DNA of 64,000 nt. It comes from UBA1723 sp045629285. GTDB lineage: Bacteria; Bacteroidota; Bacteroidia; Bacteroidales; Paludibacteraceae. A model generated the notes under the pieces. That model worked only from the letters and a program-made list of their open reading frames with translations. It searched no databases and had not been told where the DNA came from. The translations under genes and the position numbers were made by a program. The stretch covers positions 16,103-80,102 of the forward strand of contig JAZQQY010000062.1 of NCBI GenBank assembly GCA_045629285.1, given 5' to 3'. Position 1 is the stretch's first letter. The number at the start of each line of letters is the position of its first letter. Shown piece by piece: positions 36,355 to 45,752 of the stretch.

Positions 36355-37428
36355 ATGATACATAATAAATGCTTCACTACAGAGTGGATTGATCAAAAGT
36401 CAAGTGAACTTCACTATACAGATAAGAATCTAATCGAAAAGGTGATACGAGCCTTTTCTCTTCTTGACATGCTTGCAAGAAGTGGATGTACTTTCTATTT
36501 CAAAGGAGGAAGTTGCCTGATGCTTCTACTTCAGGATTCTCCACATCGTTTGTCTATAGATATTGACATAATGTGTCCTCCTGGTACGAACATTGAGGAT
36601 TACCTTACACAATATTCTGAAAACGGCTTTTTGAACTACAAACTTATAGAACGTAAACAGGCAGGTACTGACATTCCGAAAAGTCATAGCAAATTCTTCT
36701 ATAAGGTCGCTTTTAATGCAGACACGAATAAAGAGTCATATATTTTGCTTGATGTACTCTATGAGGATTGCCATTACCAACAGGTGCAGGAGGTTGAAAT
36801 CAAGAATGCTCTAATAGAAATGGATGGTAATCCACCTATGGTAAAGGTTCCGTCTGTAGGAGACATACTTGGCGACAAACTTACCGCTTTTGCTCCAGAG
36901 ACAACAGGTATTCCATATTACAAGAAGGATAAACTTGCCACCCTTGAAATCATCAAGCAACTTTATGATGTAAGCAGGTTGTTTGATAAAGTTGATGACT
37001 TGGGTGTCACTATGGCTGCATTCTCAAAAATCGCACCTGTGGAGTTAGGCTACAGAAATCTTCCCAAGGACAAGCTCGATGTTATCTACGACGATATTAG
37101 GAGCACTTCGATGAACATTTCTACAAGAGGTTTGGTTGACAAAGAAAAGTTTGATCTTTTGCAGAAGGGCATAAAGAGCATAGGAGGCTTTATGTACAAG
37201 CAGAAGTACTTTATCGAGAATGCTATTACTGATGCTTCAAAAGCTGCATATTTGGCGACTTGCCTCCAATTCGGGAAGACGGACATCCAGCGTTATAGTG
37301 GGGAACCAGCTGATTTGGCAAACCTGACTGTTGAATCTCCATTACACAGTCGTCTTAATAGATTGAGGACTACCAATCCTGAAGCATTCTTCTACTGGGC
37401 TAAAACAAGCGAACTGCTAAACAGCTAA
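36355..37428 (+). CDS. AbiEii/AbiGii-type nucleotidyltransferase toxin
   Basis: 357 residues. The nucleotidyltransferase signature is clear: FKGGSCLML (about 48-56) followed by DIDIM (about 68-72), later LDVLYED (third acidic residue), and GDKLTAFAPETTG, typical of AbiEii toxins. These enzymes add nucleotides to RNA targets such as tRNA 3' ends and stop growth. With the upstream AbiEi-like gene it forms a type IV-like toxin-antitoxin pair that can stabilise the element or abort phage infection. A strong terminator follows. Confidence 0.88.
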   Translation: MIHNKCFTTEWIDQKSSELHYTDKNLIEKVIRAFSLLDMLARSGCTFYFKGGSCLMLLLQDSPHRLSIDIDIMCPPGTNIEDYLTQYSENGFLNYKLIERKQAGTDIPKSHSKFFYKVAFNADTNKESYILLDVLYEDCHYQQVQEVEIKNALIEMDGNPPMVKVPSVGDILGDKLTAFAPETTGIPYYKKDKLATLEIIKQLYDVSRLFDKVDDLGVTMAAFSKIAPVELGYRNLPKDKLDVIYDDIRSTSMNISTRGLVDKEKFDLLQKGIKSIGGFMYKQKYFIENAITDASKAAYLATCLQFGKTDIQRYSGEPADLANLTVESPLHSRLNRLRTTNPEAFFYWAKTSELLNS

Positions 37429-37444
37429 CATAATAGCGGTATAT

Positions 37445-37479
37445 AAAAACGGCAACAGATGTTAGCTATTGCCGTTTTT
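37445..37479 (+). terminator. Terminator of the AbiE module
   Basis: AAAAACGGCAA (37445-37455), 13-base loop, TTGCCGTTTTT (37469-37479); perfect 11-bp stem ending in Ts. Confidence 0.85.
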
Positions 37480-37571
37480 ATATGTACACTCTTGAAACTT
37501 TATCCATTTTACATTAACGGCTAAATGGATTGACTTTGGTTTTCGATTTTACAAAAATTACTTTAATAAAT

Positions 37572-39947
37572 ATGTCAACATTAAAAGAAAATCAGGACGC
37601 ATTGCGTAAAGGATTCTTTGTCATCAAGATTATAGGATTCTCGCTGCTTCTCCTAAATGTCTATTGGTATTGTATGGATCACACCCTGTCGTCAGATGGA
37701 TTCAAGGGTGTTTTCGCAAGTGTTTGGTTCAACCTGCTCGCAGGTTTTGACAAAGGTCTCTATCTTTTCCATTCACCCTATGTCACCATTGTGGCAGGTC
37801 TGGTATTCTTCGCTATCTCTGGATTCGGAGACACAGCAGTGAAGACTACCGAAAGGAAGTTCTTGGGGCATCCCTATGTGCCTACGCATGAACTTGGAAT
37901 GAAGGTCGCTGGCATCGGAATGCTTCTTGCTCTTCTTGCTCCAGCTGCACTTCTCATTCCTTTGTCTCTGCTGAAGGTTGCCATCTATGTTGTTTTTCTT
38001 TCTGTGGGAATGATGGCTTACATCACAGGACTCGCAATCTATACTGCAACTCCTGACAACAGCCTTTCCCGTGACGATCCTTTCAATCGCAAGGAACAGT
38101 CTGCCTTTCCTCAAAACGAGAAGATCAAGACTGACCAGTACACAATCAACTTTCCTACAAAGTTCTATCGTGAGGGCAAGGAGCATCATGGATGGATCAA
38201 TCTTGAAGCTCCTTTCCGTGCAACTATGGTGCTTGGTTCTCCTGGTTCTGGTAAGTCCTTCACTATCATAAACAATTATATCCGTCAGTCTCTTGCTAAG
38301 GGATATGCCATGTATCTCTACGATTTCAAGATTCCAGACCTTTCTGAAATCGCCTATTCCAACTTCATGTGGAACAAGGACAAGTGGTCTGAACTTTATA
38401 ATGGTGTCGAACCCAGATATGGTATGATAGACTTTAACGAGCCAAGAGTCTCCCTTCGCTGTAATCCACTTAAAGCTGAGCTTCTGGAGAAGCAGTCCGA
38501 TGCCGATGAAATATCTCAGGTCATCTGCTATAACCTGGCAAGAACGTGGGCTGACAAACAAGGAGACTTCTTCGTTGAGTCTGCGATCAACTATCTTAGT
38601 GCTTGTATCTGGTTCTTACGACTTTATGAAGGTGGCAAGTATTGCACTTTTCCTCATGTCATTGATTTTATTTCTCAGCCGATGGATCAGGTGATTCCTA
38701 TTCTTGCAAGCTATTCCGATTTGTCTGTTAAGATGGCTCCATTCCTTAATGCCTGGTCTGCAGGAGCGACCGATCAGATTCAAGGTCAGATTGCTTCCGT
38801 TCAGATTCCTCTTGGACGATTGTCCTCGATATATCTCTACTGGGCTATGTCTGGCGATGACATTGATGTGGATTTGAACAATCCTCTTGAACCCAAACTG
38901 CTTTGTTTCGGTAATGATCCTCAGAACCAAAGCGTATATGGTACTGCGTTGGGTGTTTACACAGCAAGAATGATGAAGCTGGCTAACCAGAAGGGTAAGC
39001 ATAAGTGTGCCGTCGTTATTGACGAGCTTCCTACTATGTTTGTCTATGGTCTTGACACACTTATTGCCACTGCTCGTTCCAACGAGGTTGCTATCCTTTT
39101 GGGCTTTCAGGACTTCTCTCAGCTGAAAGCTGACTATAAGGAGGCAAACGCTAACAAGATCATTCAGACTGTCGGTAACATTTTCGTAGGTCAGTGCTTT
39201 GACGAGACTGCCGAGAAGCTGTCAAAGCGTATTGGTAAGAACAAACAGCAGAAGCAGTCCATTTCAATCTCAGATTCGGGAACATCGTTCTCTATCTCCG
39301 ACCAGATGGATTTTATTGTTCCTCCAGAGAGACTCTCCACAGCAGGTCAAGGCTGGTTCGCTGGTCTTGTTTGTGATAACAAAGGATCGGACAGCGACAC
39401 TCGCATCTTCGCTGCTGATATTGACATAGATGTCGATGCCTGCAACCAGGAGGCTGAACACTATCTGGAGCTACCAGAGTTCTATAACTTCGATGACGAG
39501 GTCGTTGACACACAACTTCGTGATTTAGCCGGCAGAGCCGGCTTCGCCCACGAATCCTACAAGTCAACCGATGACTTGATTGATGCGTTGGTGCGTCACT
39601 GGTTCGATAGGAACAATGTTTCCAACTATGGCTTCCATCATTCTAAGTATAAGTCTGTTAGCTCTCTAATTTCTAAGGTTAAGAAGCCTAATAAGTCTAT
39701 GAAAAAGGTCTTTCCGAAGATTCGTGAGAAGGATCAGCTTCTCGATCAAGTTATTGAAATTCGTAATAGGCGTATGGAGGAGTACCTTCAGAATAACCGT
39801 GATAATATCCGTCAGGAGGTTGAGAATATCTGCGTTCAGGAGCTGGAGCGTATGGAGGATTTGGCTCAGCAGGGTGTTCAGCCGTATAAGCGTTTGTGGA
39901 CTTTAAGACAGAATGTTCTGCGTAATCAAGGTATGTTGGAAGAGTAG
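37572..39947 (+). CDS. VirD4/TraG-type coupling protein (T4CP)
   Basis: 791 residues from ATG 37572; the frame opens earlier (37530), but the conserved leader word lies at 37549-37560, so the first 14 codons are leader. Three or four N-terminal membrane segments (about 15-160) precede the ATPase, with Walker A GSPGSGKS (about 222-229) and Walker B CAVVIDELPT (about 478-487). A C-terminal extension (about 640-791) has Lys- and Glu-rich helices. It delivers the relaxosome to the secretion channel; the Bacteroides literature often calls this gene mobC. Only the AbiE pair separates it from the relaxase. A terminator hairpin follows at 39974. Confidence 0.92.
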   Translation: MSTLKENQDALRKGFFVIKIIGFSLLLLNVYWYCMDHTLSSDGFKGVFASVWFNLLAGFDKGLYLFHSPYVTIVAGLVFFAISGFGDTAVKTTERKFLGHPYVPTHELGMKVAGIGMLLALLAPAALLIPLSLLKVAIYVVFLSVGMMAYITGLAIYTATPDNSLSRDDPFNRKEQSAFPQNEKIKTDQYTINFPTKFYREGKEHHGWINLEAPFRATMVLGSPGSGKSFTIINNYIRQSLAKGYAMYLYDFKIPDLSEIAYSNFMWNKDKWSELYNGVEPRYGMIDFNEPRVSLRCNPLKAELLEKQSDADEISQVICYNLARTWADKQGDFFVESAINYLSACIWFLRLYEGGKYCTFPHVIDFISQPMDQVIPILASYSDLSVKMAPFLNAWSAGATDQIQGQIASVQIPLGRLSSIYLYWAMSGDDIDVDLNNPLEPKLLCFGNDPQNQSVYGTALGVYTARMMKLANQKGKHKCAVVIDELPTMFVYGLDTLIATARSNEVAILLGFQDFSQLKADYKEANANKIIQTVGNIFVGQCFDETAEKLSKRIGKNKQQKQSISISDSGTSFSISDQMDFIVPPERLSTAGQGWFAGLVCDNKGSDSDTRIFAADIDIDVDACNQEAEHYLELPEFYNFDDEVVDTQLRDLAGRAGFAHESYKSTDDLIDALVRHWFDRNNVSNYGFHHSKYKSVSSLISKVKKPNKSMKKVFPKIREKDQLLDQVIEIRNRRMEEYLQNNRDNIRQEVENICVQELERMEDLAQQGVQPYKRLWTLRQNVLRNQGMLEE

Positions 39948-39973
39948 TTGTAACATTTTTATTTTCAAGAGGA

Positions 39974-40002
39974 AACGGGCTTTTTATAAGGCTCGTTTTT
40001 TC
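39974..40002 (+). terminator. Coupling-protein terminator
   Basis: AACGGGC pairs with GCTCGTT (one G-T wobble) around TTTTTATAAG, followed by TTTTTTCTTTTTT. Confidence 0.75.
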
Positions 40003-40312
40003 TTTTTTATTAGCTATGTTACTGGTTTTTGCGTCACCTTTTTCTTTAGCTATGTAACAAGTTTAAGCTTACGTTTTCTTAGTTTCAGTTTCTCGTTTTT
40101 AACTCTTTTTTTCTTTAAAAAAAATACGACTCAGAGTATTAGTCCAAGCCGTAATTTAACTACGAAATTCGATATTTTTACTGTATGGTTCTGCAAATTT
40201 AGCTTTTTTGTAAGCATTTTCACAGGGTGCAAGACCTTTTTTTTTTGTTTTCTTTTCTTCATTTGGGGCTTACCGAAAGGTCGGGCTTCTCCAGGTTCGC
40301 TTCTCGCTCAGC

Positions 40313-40398
40313 CTCCTTCTGTAGAAGGAGTCCACACTTTAGCCAGTGTGCCTTACATATCCCTAAGCCACGTTGCACTGTGCATCTTGGATTGGCTT
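40313..40398. ncRNA. Candidate structured RNA, three consecutive hairpins
   Basis: CTCCTTC, loop TGTA, GAAGGAG (40313-40330); CACACT, 6-base loop, AGTGTG (40333-40350); AAGCCA (40365-40370) with TGGCTT (40393-40398). The block is clearly richer in G and C than its surroundings and its open frame does not look like a protein. Neither the strand nor the function can be decided. Confidence 0.35.
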
Positions 40399-40608
40399 TA
40401 ATGATAAAGTCTGGCTATTTACAATCCTTTGAAAGAAAAGGGTGGGGTAGTGCGTTATTGCAGATACATTGCTCTAATATAGAAAAAAGGACGGGTCTGC
40501 TTTCCTGCTTCTCCGTCCTCCGTGTCCTCTTCATTGTTATGGTTATTTTGATCTTTTGGGTAGCTTTGTTCGGAACACCTCAATGATAGAGTTCAGTCTA
40601 TATCTGAA

Positions 40609-40714
40609 GAAAAAAGGACGGGTCTGCATTTCTGCCTACCCGTCCTGATTTATCCTTATTAAATAAAACAGAACAATTTCACAATCGCCCTGTCTCTGAA
40701 ATGTTATTGTTTAG
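40609..40714 (-). ncRNA. Candidate small RNA with promoter and terminator
   Basis: On the minus strand a full consensus promoter, TTG (40751-40749), 20 bases, TACTTTTG (40728-40721), is followed after about 75 bases by AGGACGGGT (40646-40638), a 14-base loop, ACCCGTCCT (40623-40615) and a T-run. The predicted transcript is about 105 bases, with an internal stem (TTTCA/TGAAA core) and no sensible open frame. In CTnDOT a small RNA called RteR controls transfer; a like role here is only an analogy. Confidence 0.55.
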
Positions 40715-40895
40715 TCTCCACAAAAGTAGTGAATTAATACAAATCCTGCAAATTTAGCGTTTGGGTATGCCGATTTTTGGCAGAATCTGCTATTTTTTTT
40801 TGTGTTGAGAACAAATCTTGTCTGGACTTTAAGTTGTTTTGTATTATTATCTTAACTTTGCTTGTGAATATTTTACTTTAGTTGCTGTTTATACT

Positions 40896-43800
40896 ATGAA
40901 ATTCAATGAGAATACCAGGGTACAGGTGCCTGCTGCTTTACATCTGTGCAAATTAGGATATACATATTTAAGTAAAATCCCTAATTATGACCATAAAACA
41001 AACATCCTTACTGATGTCTTTTTAGATTCGCTTAAAAGATTCAATCCTGGTTTGTCGGACAGTGATGCAAAAAATGTACTTATGGATATTATAAGTAAAT
41101 GCGACAATGACGATCTGGGAAAAGATGTATATAATATCATAACTTCAGGTTCTGGTGTCAAAATGATAGATTTTGACAATCCCGATAATAATGTCTGGCA
41201 TGTTACTACAGAATTTCATTGTGTTCATGAAGAGACAGCTGACTTTTTTCGCCCTGATATTACTTGTTTCCTCAATGGTCTTCCTCTGGCTTTCATTGAA
41301 GTGAAGAAACCAAACAACTATGATGGTATTCTTGCAGAAAGGTCTCGCATAAACTATAGAATGAAGAATCCTCATTTCCGAAGATTCCTCAATATAACCC
41401 AACTGATGATATTCTCCAACAACCAGGAATACGAACAAGAGAACCGTGTTCCTGTGCAAGGAGCGTTTTATTGCTGTACTGCAAAAGAACAGGCTTTCTT
41501 CAATGTTTTCCGAGAAGAGAACCCGTCTTTCGTGCCTCATTTCAAATATCGTAATGTTGATGAAGAAAATGAGAAAACGATTCTCAAACACCGTAATTGT
41601 GAGGTGATTTACAATGATGCTGCATACAAGACAAATAAGGATGTGAACTCTCCTACAAACAGAGTGATTACTTCAATGCTTTCAAAGGAAAGGGTTCTGT
41701 TCTTGCTTAGGTTCGGATTCGCTTATGTGGATAAGTCTGTGGATCTTCCTGACGGAACGAAAAGTAAGGTGCTTGAAAAGCATGTGATGAGATACCAGCA
41801 GTTGTTCGCTTCCTTTGCCATTCGTAAAAAACTTGATGCTGGTGTCAAGAGTGGTATCGTATGGCATACTCAGGGTTCGGGAAAGACTGCACTTGCCTAT
41901 TATTCTGTAAAGAGTCTTACTGAATACTACTCGAAAAGAAACACTGCTGTAAAGTTCTATTTCATAGTTGACCGTATTGCTCTTCTTGAACAGGTTTGCG
42001 ACGAATTGTCTGCGAGAGGTCTTGTTGTTCGCACAGCTTCTGACAGGGAAAGCCTCATGGCTGATTTCCGTAGCAACAATGTCGTGGAGAATCCAGAGGG
42101 TAAGCCTGAAATCATGGTCGTCAATATCCAAAAGTTCAAGGAGGATTCAAAAAAGGTTGATATCCCTGATTCCTACAGTACAAACTTGCAGAGGGTTTTC
42201 TTTATTGACGAGGCTCATCGTGGATATAACCCTTCTGGATCTTTTCTCGCTAATCTTCTTGAATCCGACAGAAATGCTGTTAAAATCGCTCTCACTGGCA
42301 CTCCTTTGCTAAAGACTGAGAGAGAGTCGTGGCGAATATTCGGTGACTATATAAACACTTATTACTACGACAAGTCCATCGCTGACGGATACACGCTGAA
42401 ACTTATGCGTGAACCTATCGAGACAATCTATAAGGAAAAGATTGAAAGCATAATCGATAATCTGGCGGGTAATGTAGAGGTTAAGAAAAAGGATATAGAC
42501 AGAGATGCCATCATAGAGCATGAAAACTATATCACTGCTCTTTTTGAATATATTGTAGATGATTTCCGTAAGTTCAGAAAGGAGCAAGCTGATGATTCGG
42601 TTGGTGCTATGGTTGTCTGCAAAACCAATGAACAGGCACGAAGACTCTATTCCCTTTGGCTGAAGTCTTACGAAACAGCATTGAGAATACAAAAGGAAAA
42701 AACTTTAAACTCAGAAGATGCCATGATTGCATTCTCCCAAAACAATGCAAGTCTTCTCCGTCCTTCTCTTATCCTTCATGACGAGGGTGACAGCGATGAA
42801 CGTAAAGTTTACATTGACGAGTTCAAGAAACTGCATACTGTAGATGTACTTATAGTTAATAAAATGCTTCTTACAGGATTTGATGCTCCAAGATTGAAAA
42901 AACTTTATCTGGGCAGAAAACTTGATGGGCATGATCTTCTTCAAGCCCTTACCAGAGTGAATCGTCCTTATAAGGATTTCAAATATGGCTATGTGGTTGA
43001 TTTTGTTGATATAAAGGAAAATTTTGACGAGACAAACAACCGTTATCTTAAAGAGCTGGAGTCAACGAAGGATGACGAATGGAGCGAAAAACCATCTATT
43101 GCTGAAGTAATCATTGAGGACAGCTTGACTCTCATTGAGAAAATGAAGGAGATTAAGAATGTACTTTTCCGTTATACATGTGACAATCCAGAAGAGTTCA
43201 GAAAAGAAATTGACGAGATTCAAGAAAAGAACGAACTTTACAGGTTGCGTTCCGTTCTTTCTGAAGCGAAAGCCATAATCAACCAGGTTCGTACTGCTGG
43301 AGATACTGAACTTAGGGATAAGATCGCTTCTCTTTCAGAAGGTTCTGTTCCAGAACTTCTTGCAGAAGTCAATCGAAGGATCTCTATGGTTAATCTGATT
43401 GAGAATACCGACCATAAAGAGGATGTTGCTAATATTGTCAACCTTGCTGTGTCTGAACTGGAGTTTTCTTTCAAGAAGGGAATGCTTGAGGAAATGCAGT
43501 TCTTCTTGAATGACCTTAGAGAGAGAATGGAGCAGGTAAGGAATGAGTTTGTCATCAATATTGATCATTATGAAGACAAATATGTTATCCTTGCCGAAGA
43601 GTTTAGAAAATTCTTCAAGGAGAAGGGGTACATTCCTCAAAATGTCGAGGATGCAAAGAACAGCATCAAATACATGGATGGTGTGATGAAGAAGATCAAG
43701 GAAATCAACCGAAAAAATAACGCACTCAAAAAGAAGTACAACGAAGATGAAAAGTATGTCCGTGTATTTAAACGAATTGATGAAGAGAATATCAGACGAA

Positions 43801-44063
43801 AGGAGAAAGGGGAGAAACCTATTATTTCTGAAATGGACTATGAAGTTTCGGATAGCCTTTCAAAGATGAAGATGGCTATAGACAATATGGTTTTGTGCAA
43901 CATCAATCTCCTTCAGAATGAAGACGCTTTTCGTCAGGATGTGCTTTGTGCTGTCAGCAACCAACTTGTTGACCTTAACTTGAATGCTTCTGTCTCAGAC
44001 AGAAAATATATTCAGAATCTTATTTCAAACGAGTATTTTAATCAATACTACAACTTTTTATAA
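40896..44063 (+). CDS. hsdR: Type I restriction enzyme R subunit
   Basis: 1,055 residues from the ATG at 40896; earlier in-frame codons (from 40839) overlap the promoter box at 40853-40860 and are rejected. It has an N-terminal nuclease core with PDITCFLNGLPLAFIEVKKP (about 120-139, the D...ExK motif), then a superfamily 2 translocase with GIVWHTQGSGKTALA (Walker A about 324-332) and FFIDEAHRGY (about 435-444), and a long helical C-terminal domain that docks to the methyltransferase. It cleaves DNA lacking the host methylation after translocation. hsdM starts 2 bases after its stop. Confidence 0.95.
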   Translation: MKFNENTRVQVPAALHLCKLGYTYLSKIPNYDHKTNILTDVFLDSLKRFNPGLSDSDAKNVLMDIISKCDNDDLGKDVYNIITSGSGVKMIDFDNPDNNVWHVTTEFHCVHEETADFFRPDITCFLNGLPLAFIEVKKPNNYDGILAERSRINYRMKNPHFRRFLNITQLMIFSNNQEYEQENRVPVQGAFYCCTAKEQAFFNVFREENPSFVPHFKYRNVDEENEKTILKHRNCEVIYNDAAYKTNKDVNSPTNRVITSMLSKERVLFLLRFGFAYVDKSVDLPDGTKSKVLEKHVMRYQQLFASFAIRKKLDAGVKSGIVWHTQGSGKTALAYYSVKSLTEYYSKRNTAVKFYFIVDRIALLEQVCDELSARGLVVRTASDRESLMADFRSNNVVENPEGKPEIMVVNIQKFKEDSKKVDIPDSYSTNLQRVFFIDEAHRGYNPSGSFLANLLESDRNAVKIALTGTPLLKTERESWRIFGDYINTYYYDKSIADGYTLKLMREPIETIYKEKIESIIDNLAGNVEVKKKDIDRDAIIEHENYITALFEYIVDDFRKFRKEQADDSVGAMVVCKTNEQARRLYSLWLKSYETALRIQKEKTLNSEDAMIAFSQNNASLLRPSLILHDEGDSDERKVYIDEFKKLHTVDVLIVNKMLLTGFDAPRLKKLYLGRKLDGHDLLQALTRVNRPYKDFKYGYVVDFVDIKENFDETNNRYLKELESTKDDEWSEKPSIAEVIIEDSLTLIEKMKEIKNVLFRYTCDNPEEFRKEIDEIQEKNELYRLRSVLSEAKAIINQVRTAGDTELRDKIASLSEGSVPELLAEVNRRISMVNLIENTDHKEDVANIVNLAVSELEFSFKKGMLEEMQFFLNDLRERMEQVRNEFVINIDHYEDKYVILAEEFRKFFKEKGYIPQNVEDAKNSIKYMDGVMKKIKEINRKNNALKKKYNEDEKYVRVFKRIDEENIRRKEKGEKPIISEMDYEVSDSLSKMKMAIDNMVLCNINLLQNEDAFRQDVLCAVSNQLVDLNLNASVSDRKYIQNLISNEYFNQYYNFL

Positions 44064-44065
44064 TA

Positions 44066-45718
44066 ATGACTACTGAAGAACTAAGGACAAAAACCATAAC
44101 CCTTATTGATAGCCTTAAAAGCACAACAGGTGCTTTCGGTTTGGGTAATGGAGGCTTTGAATACAAGATTGTTATTGAAATACTCCTCTATAAGTTTTTC
44201 AATGACAAGTTCGGCTACATTGCTAAACAAAACAAAATATATGGCAAGCGTCTCTCAAATGCAGAAAAATGGGATGCTGAGTACGACAAGTTTACTGATG
44301 AAGAGGTGGAGGATTTGTTTTGCTTTCTTCCAAAGGACGCTCCTCGAATGAAACCAATACATACACTTGCCCATTTGTATAACGCTCAACAGATGGGTGA
44401 TTTCTCCACTATACTTGATAATACTCTTAGAGACATAGCTTCTCTTAACGAAGACATATTTGCTGTAAGCACATCTGGAAAGAGCAAGGTCAAGATATTT
44501 GGAGGAGTTTGCCAGTTTGTGACGGATGTCAACCGTAGGGATGAATTTGCCATTTCCCTTATGCAGAATCTTGCTTCATATAGTTTCGAGGAGGTGTTTC
44601 AGGAAAAATACGATTTTTTTTCTGGTGTCTTTGAATACCTTATCAAAGATTACAACAATAATGGAGGTGGCAAATATGCTGAGTATTACACCCCACGTTC
44701 TATAGCTCAGGTCATGGCGATGCTTCTTGTTGAAGAAGGCAAGGAATACAACAGTGTGACTTGCTATGATCCGTCCGCAGGTACAGGAACTCTTCTTATG
44801 GCTCTTGCTCATCAGATTGGGGAAAATAGGTGTTCCATCTATTCCCAGGATATAAGCGACAAGTCGAGTGAAATGCTTCGTTTGAACCTTATACTTAACA
44901 ATTTGTCTCATTCGTTGCCTAATGTGGTGCAGGGTAATACTCTGACAGATCCTGCTCACAAGGAGAAGGATGGAACTCTCAAATCTTTTGATTTTATCGT
45001 TTCTAATCCTCCATTCAAATTGGATTTTCCTGAATATGCAAAGCAACTTGAATCGTCAGGTAGGTTTTGGGCTGGAGTTCCCAAACCACCGACTAAGGTA
45101 AACCCACAGAAACCTAAGATGGCAATCTATACTTGTTTCATACAGCATGTCATCAACAGCTTGAATGCTAATGGAAAGGGAGCTATTGTTGTGCCGACAG
45201 GATTTATTACTTCCAAAACTGGTGTCGAAAACGAAATTCTTAACCGTATTGTTGACAATCATATCATTTGTGGGGTGGTAAGTATGCCGAGCAATGTTTT
45301 TGCTAATACTGGAACAAATGTGTCTGTTCTTTTCTTTGACAAATCAGAAAAGACTGATGACGATAAGGTTATTCTCATTGATGCAAGCAAACTTGGTGAA
45401 GAGTATAAGGAGGGTAACAATCAGAAATGCAAGCTTCGTGACTTTGAAATAAAAAAGATCGTTGACACTTTTAGAGGTAAGGAAGCTGTGGAGGATTTTT
45501 CTGTAGCTATTTCTTATAATGATATTAAGGATAAGAATTACTCCCTTTCTGCTGGTCAGTATTTCGATATTAAAATTGACTATGTAGATATTACTGAAGA
45601 AGAGTTCAACACACGAATGGCTAACTATAAACAGACTCTCGTAAGCCAGTTTGAGGAAAGTGGTCGTTTGGAAAATGAGATAATGAAGCAGTTGGCATTG
45701 TTGAAATTCGAGAATTGA
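44066..45718 (+). CDS. hsdM: Type I N6-adenine methyltransferase M subunit
   Basis: 550 residues. N-terminal helical domain, then the methyltransferase fold with S-adenosylmethionine motif DPSAGTGTLL (about 235-244) and catalytic NPPF (about 314-317, in FIVSNPPFKLDF). The C-terminal helices contact HsdS. It methylates adenines at sites chosen by HsdS, protecting element and host DNA. It lies 2 bases after hsdR and 34 before hsdS, in the same operon. Confidence 0.95.
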   Translation: MTTEELRTKTITLIDSLKSTTGAFGLGNGGFEYKIVIEILLYKFFNDKFGYIAKQNKIYGKRLSNAEKWDAEYDKFTDEEVEDLFCFLPKDAPRMKPIHTLAHLYNAQQMGDFSTILDNTLRDIASLNEDIFAVSTSGKSKVKIFGGVCQFVTDVNRRDEFAISLMQNLASYSFEEVFQEKYDFFSGVFEYLIKDYNNNGGGKYAEYYTPRSIAQVMAMLLVEEGKEYNSVTCYDPSAGTGTLLMALAHQIGENRCSIYSQDISDKSSEMLRLNLILNNLSHSLPNVVQGNTLTDPAHKEKDGTLKSFDFIVSNPPFKLDFPEYAKQLESSGRFWAGVPKPPTKVNPQKPKMAIYTCFIQHVINSLNANGKGAIVVPTGFITSKTGVENEILNRIVDNHIICGVVSMPSNVFANTGTNVSVLFFDKSEKTDDDKVILIDASKLGEEYKEGNNQKCKLRDFEIKKIVDTFRGKEAVEDFSVAISYNDIKDKNYSLSAGQYFDIKIDYVDITEEEFNTRMANYKQTLVSQFEESGRLENEIMKQLALLKFEN

Positions 45719-45752
45719 ACATGATTGGTTCGGTAGGTTAATAAAGAAAGGT

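Larger units (their letters stand above)
40003..40895. other. Gene-free region with structured sequences
   Basis: No convincing coding gene. Frames that cross it (40003-40586) are low-complexity Phe/Ser runs. It contains a GC-richer block with three successive hairpins (40313-40398), two near-identical minus-strand terminator hairpins (40488-40519 and 40615-40646), a minus-strand consensus promoter (40721-40751), and the hsdR promoter box TAACTTTG (40853-40860). Confidence 0.6.

Noticed and set aside
37773..38561. 262-residue frame antisense to the coupling protein
   Set aside because: Shadow frame opposite conserved ATPase sequence.
39913..40586. Two overlapping frames after the coupling protein
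   Set aside because: Low-complexity Phe/Ser composition, overlap with each other and with a terminator; the GC-rich part looks like structured RNA.
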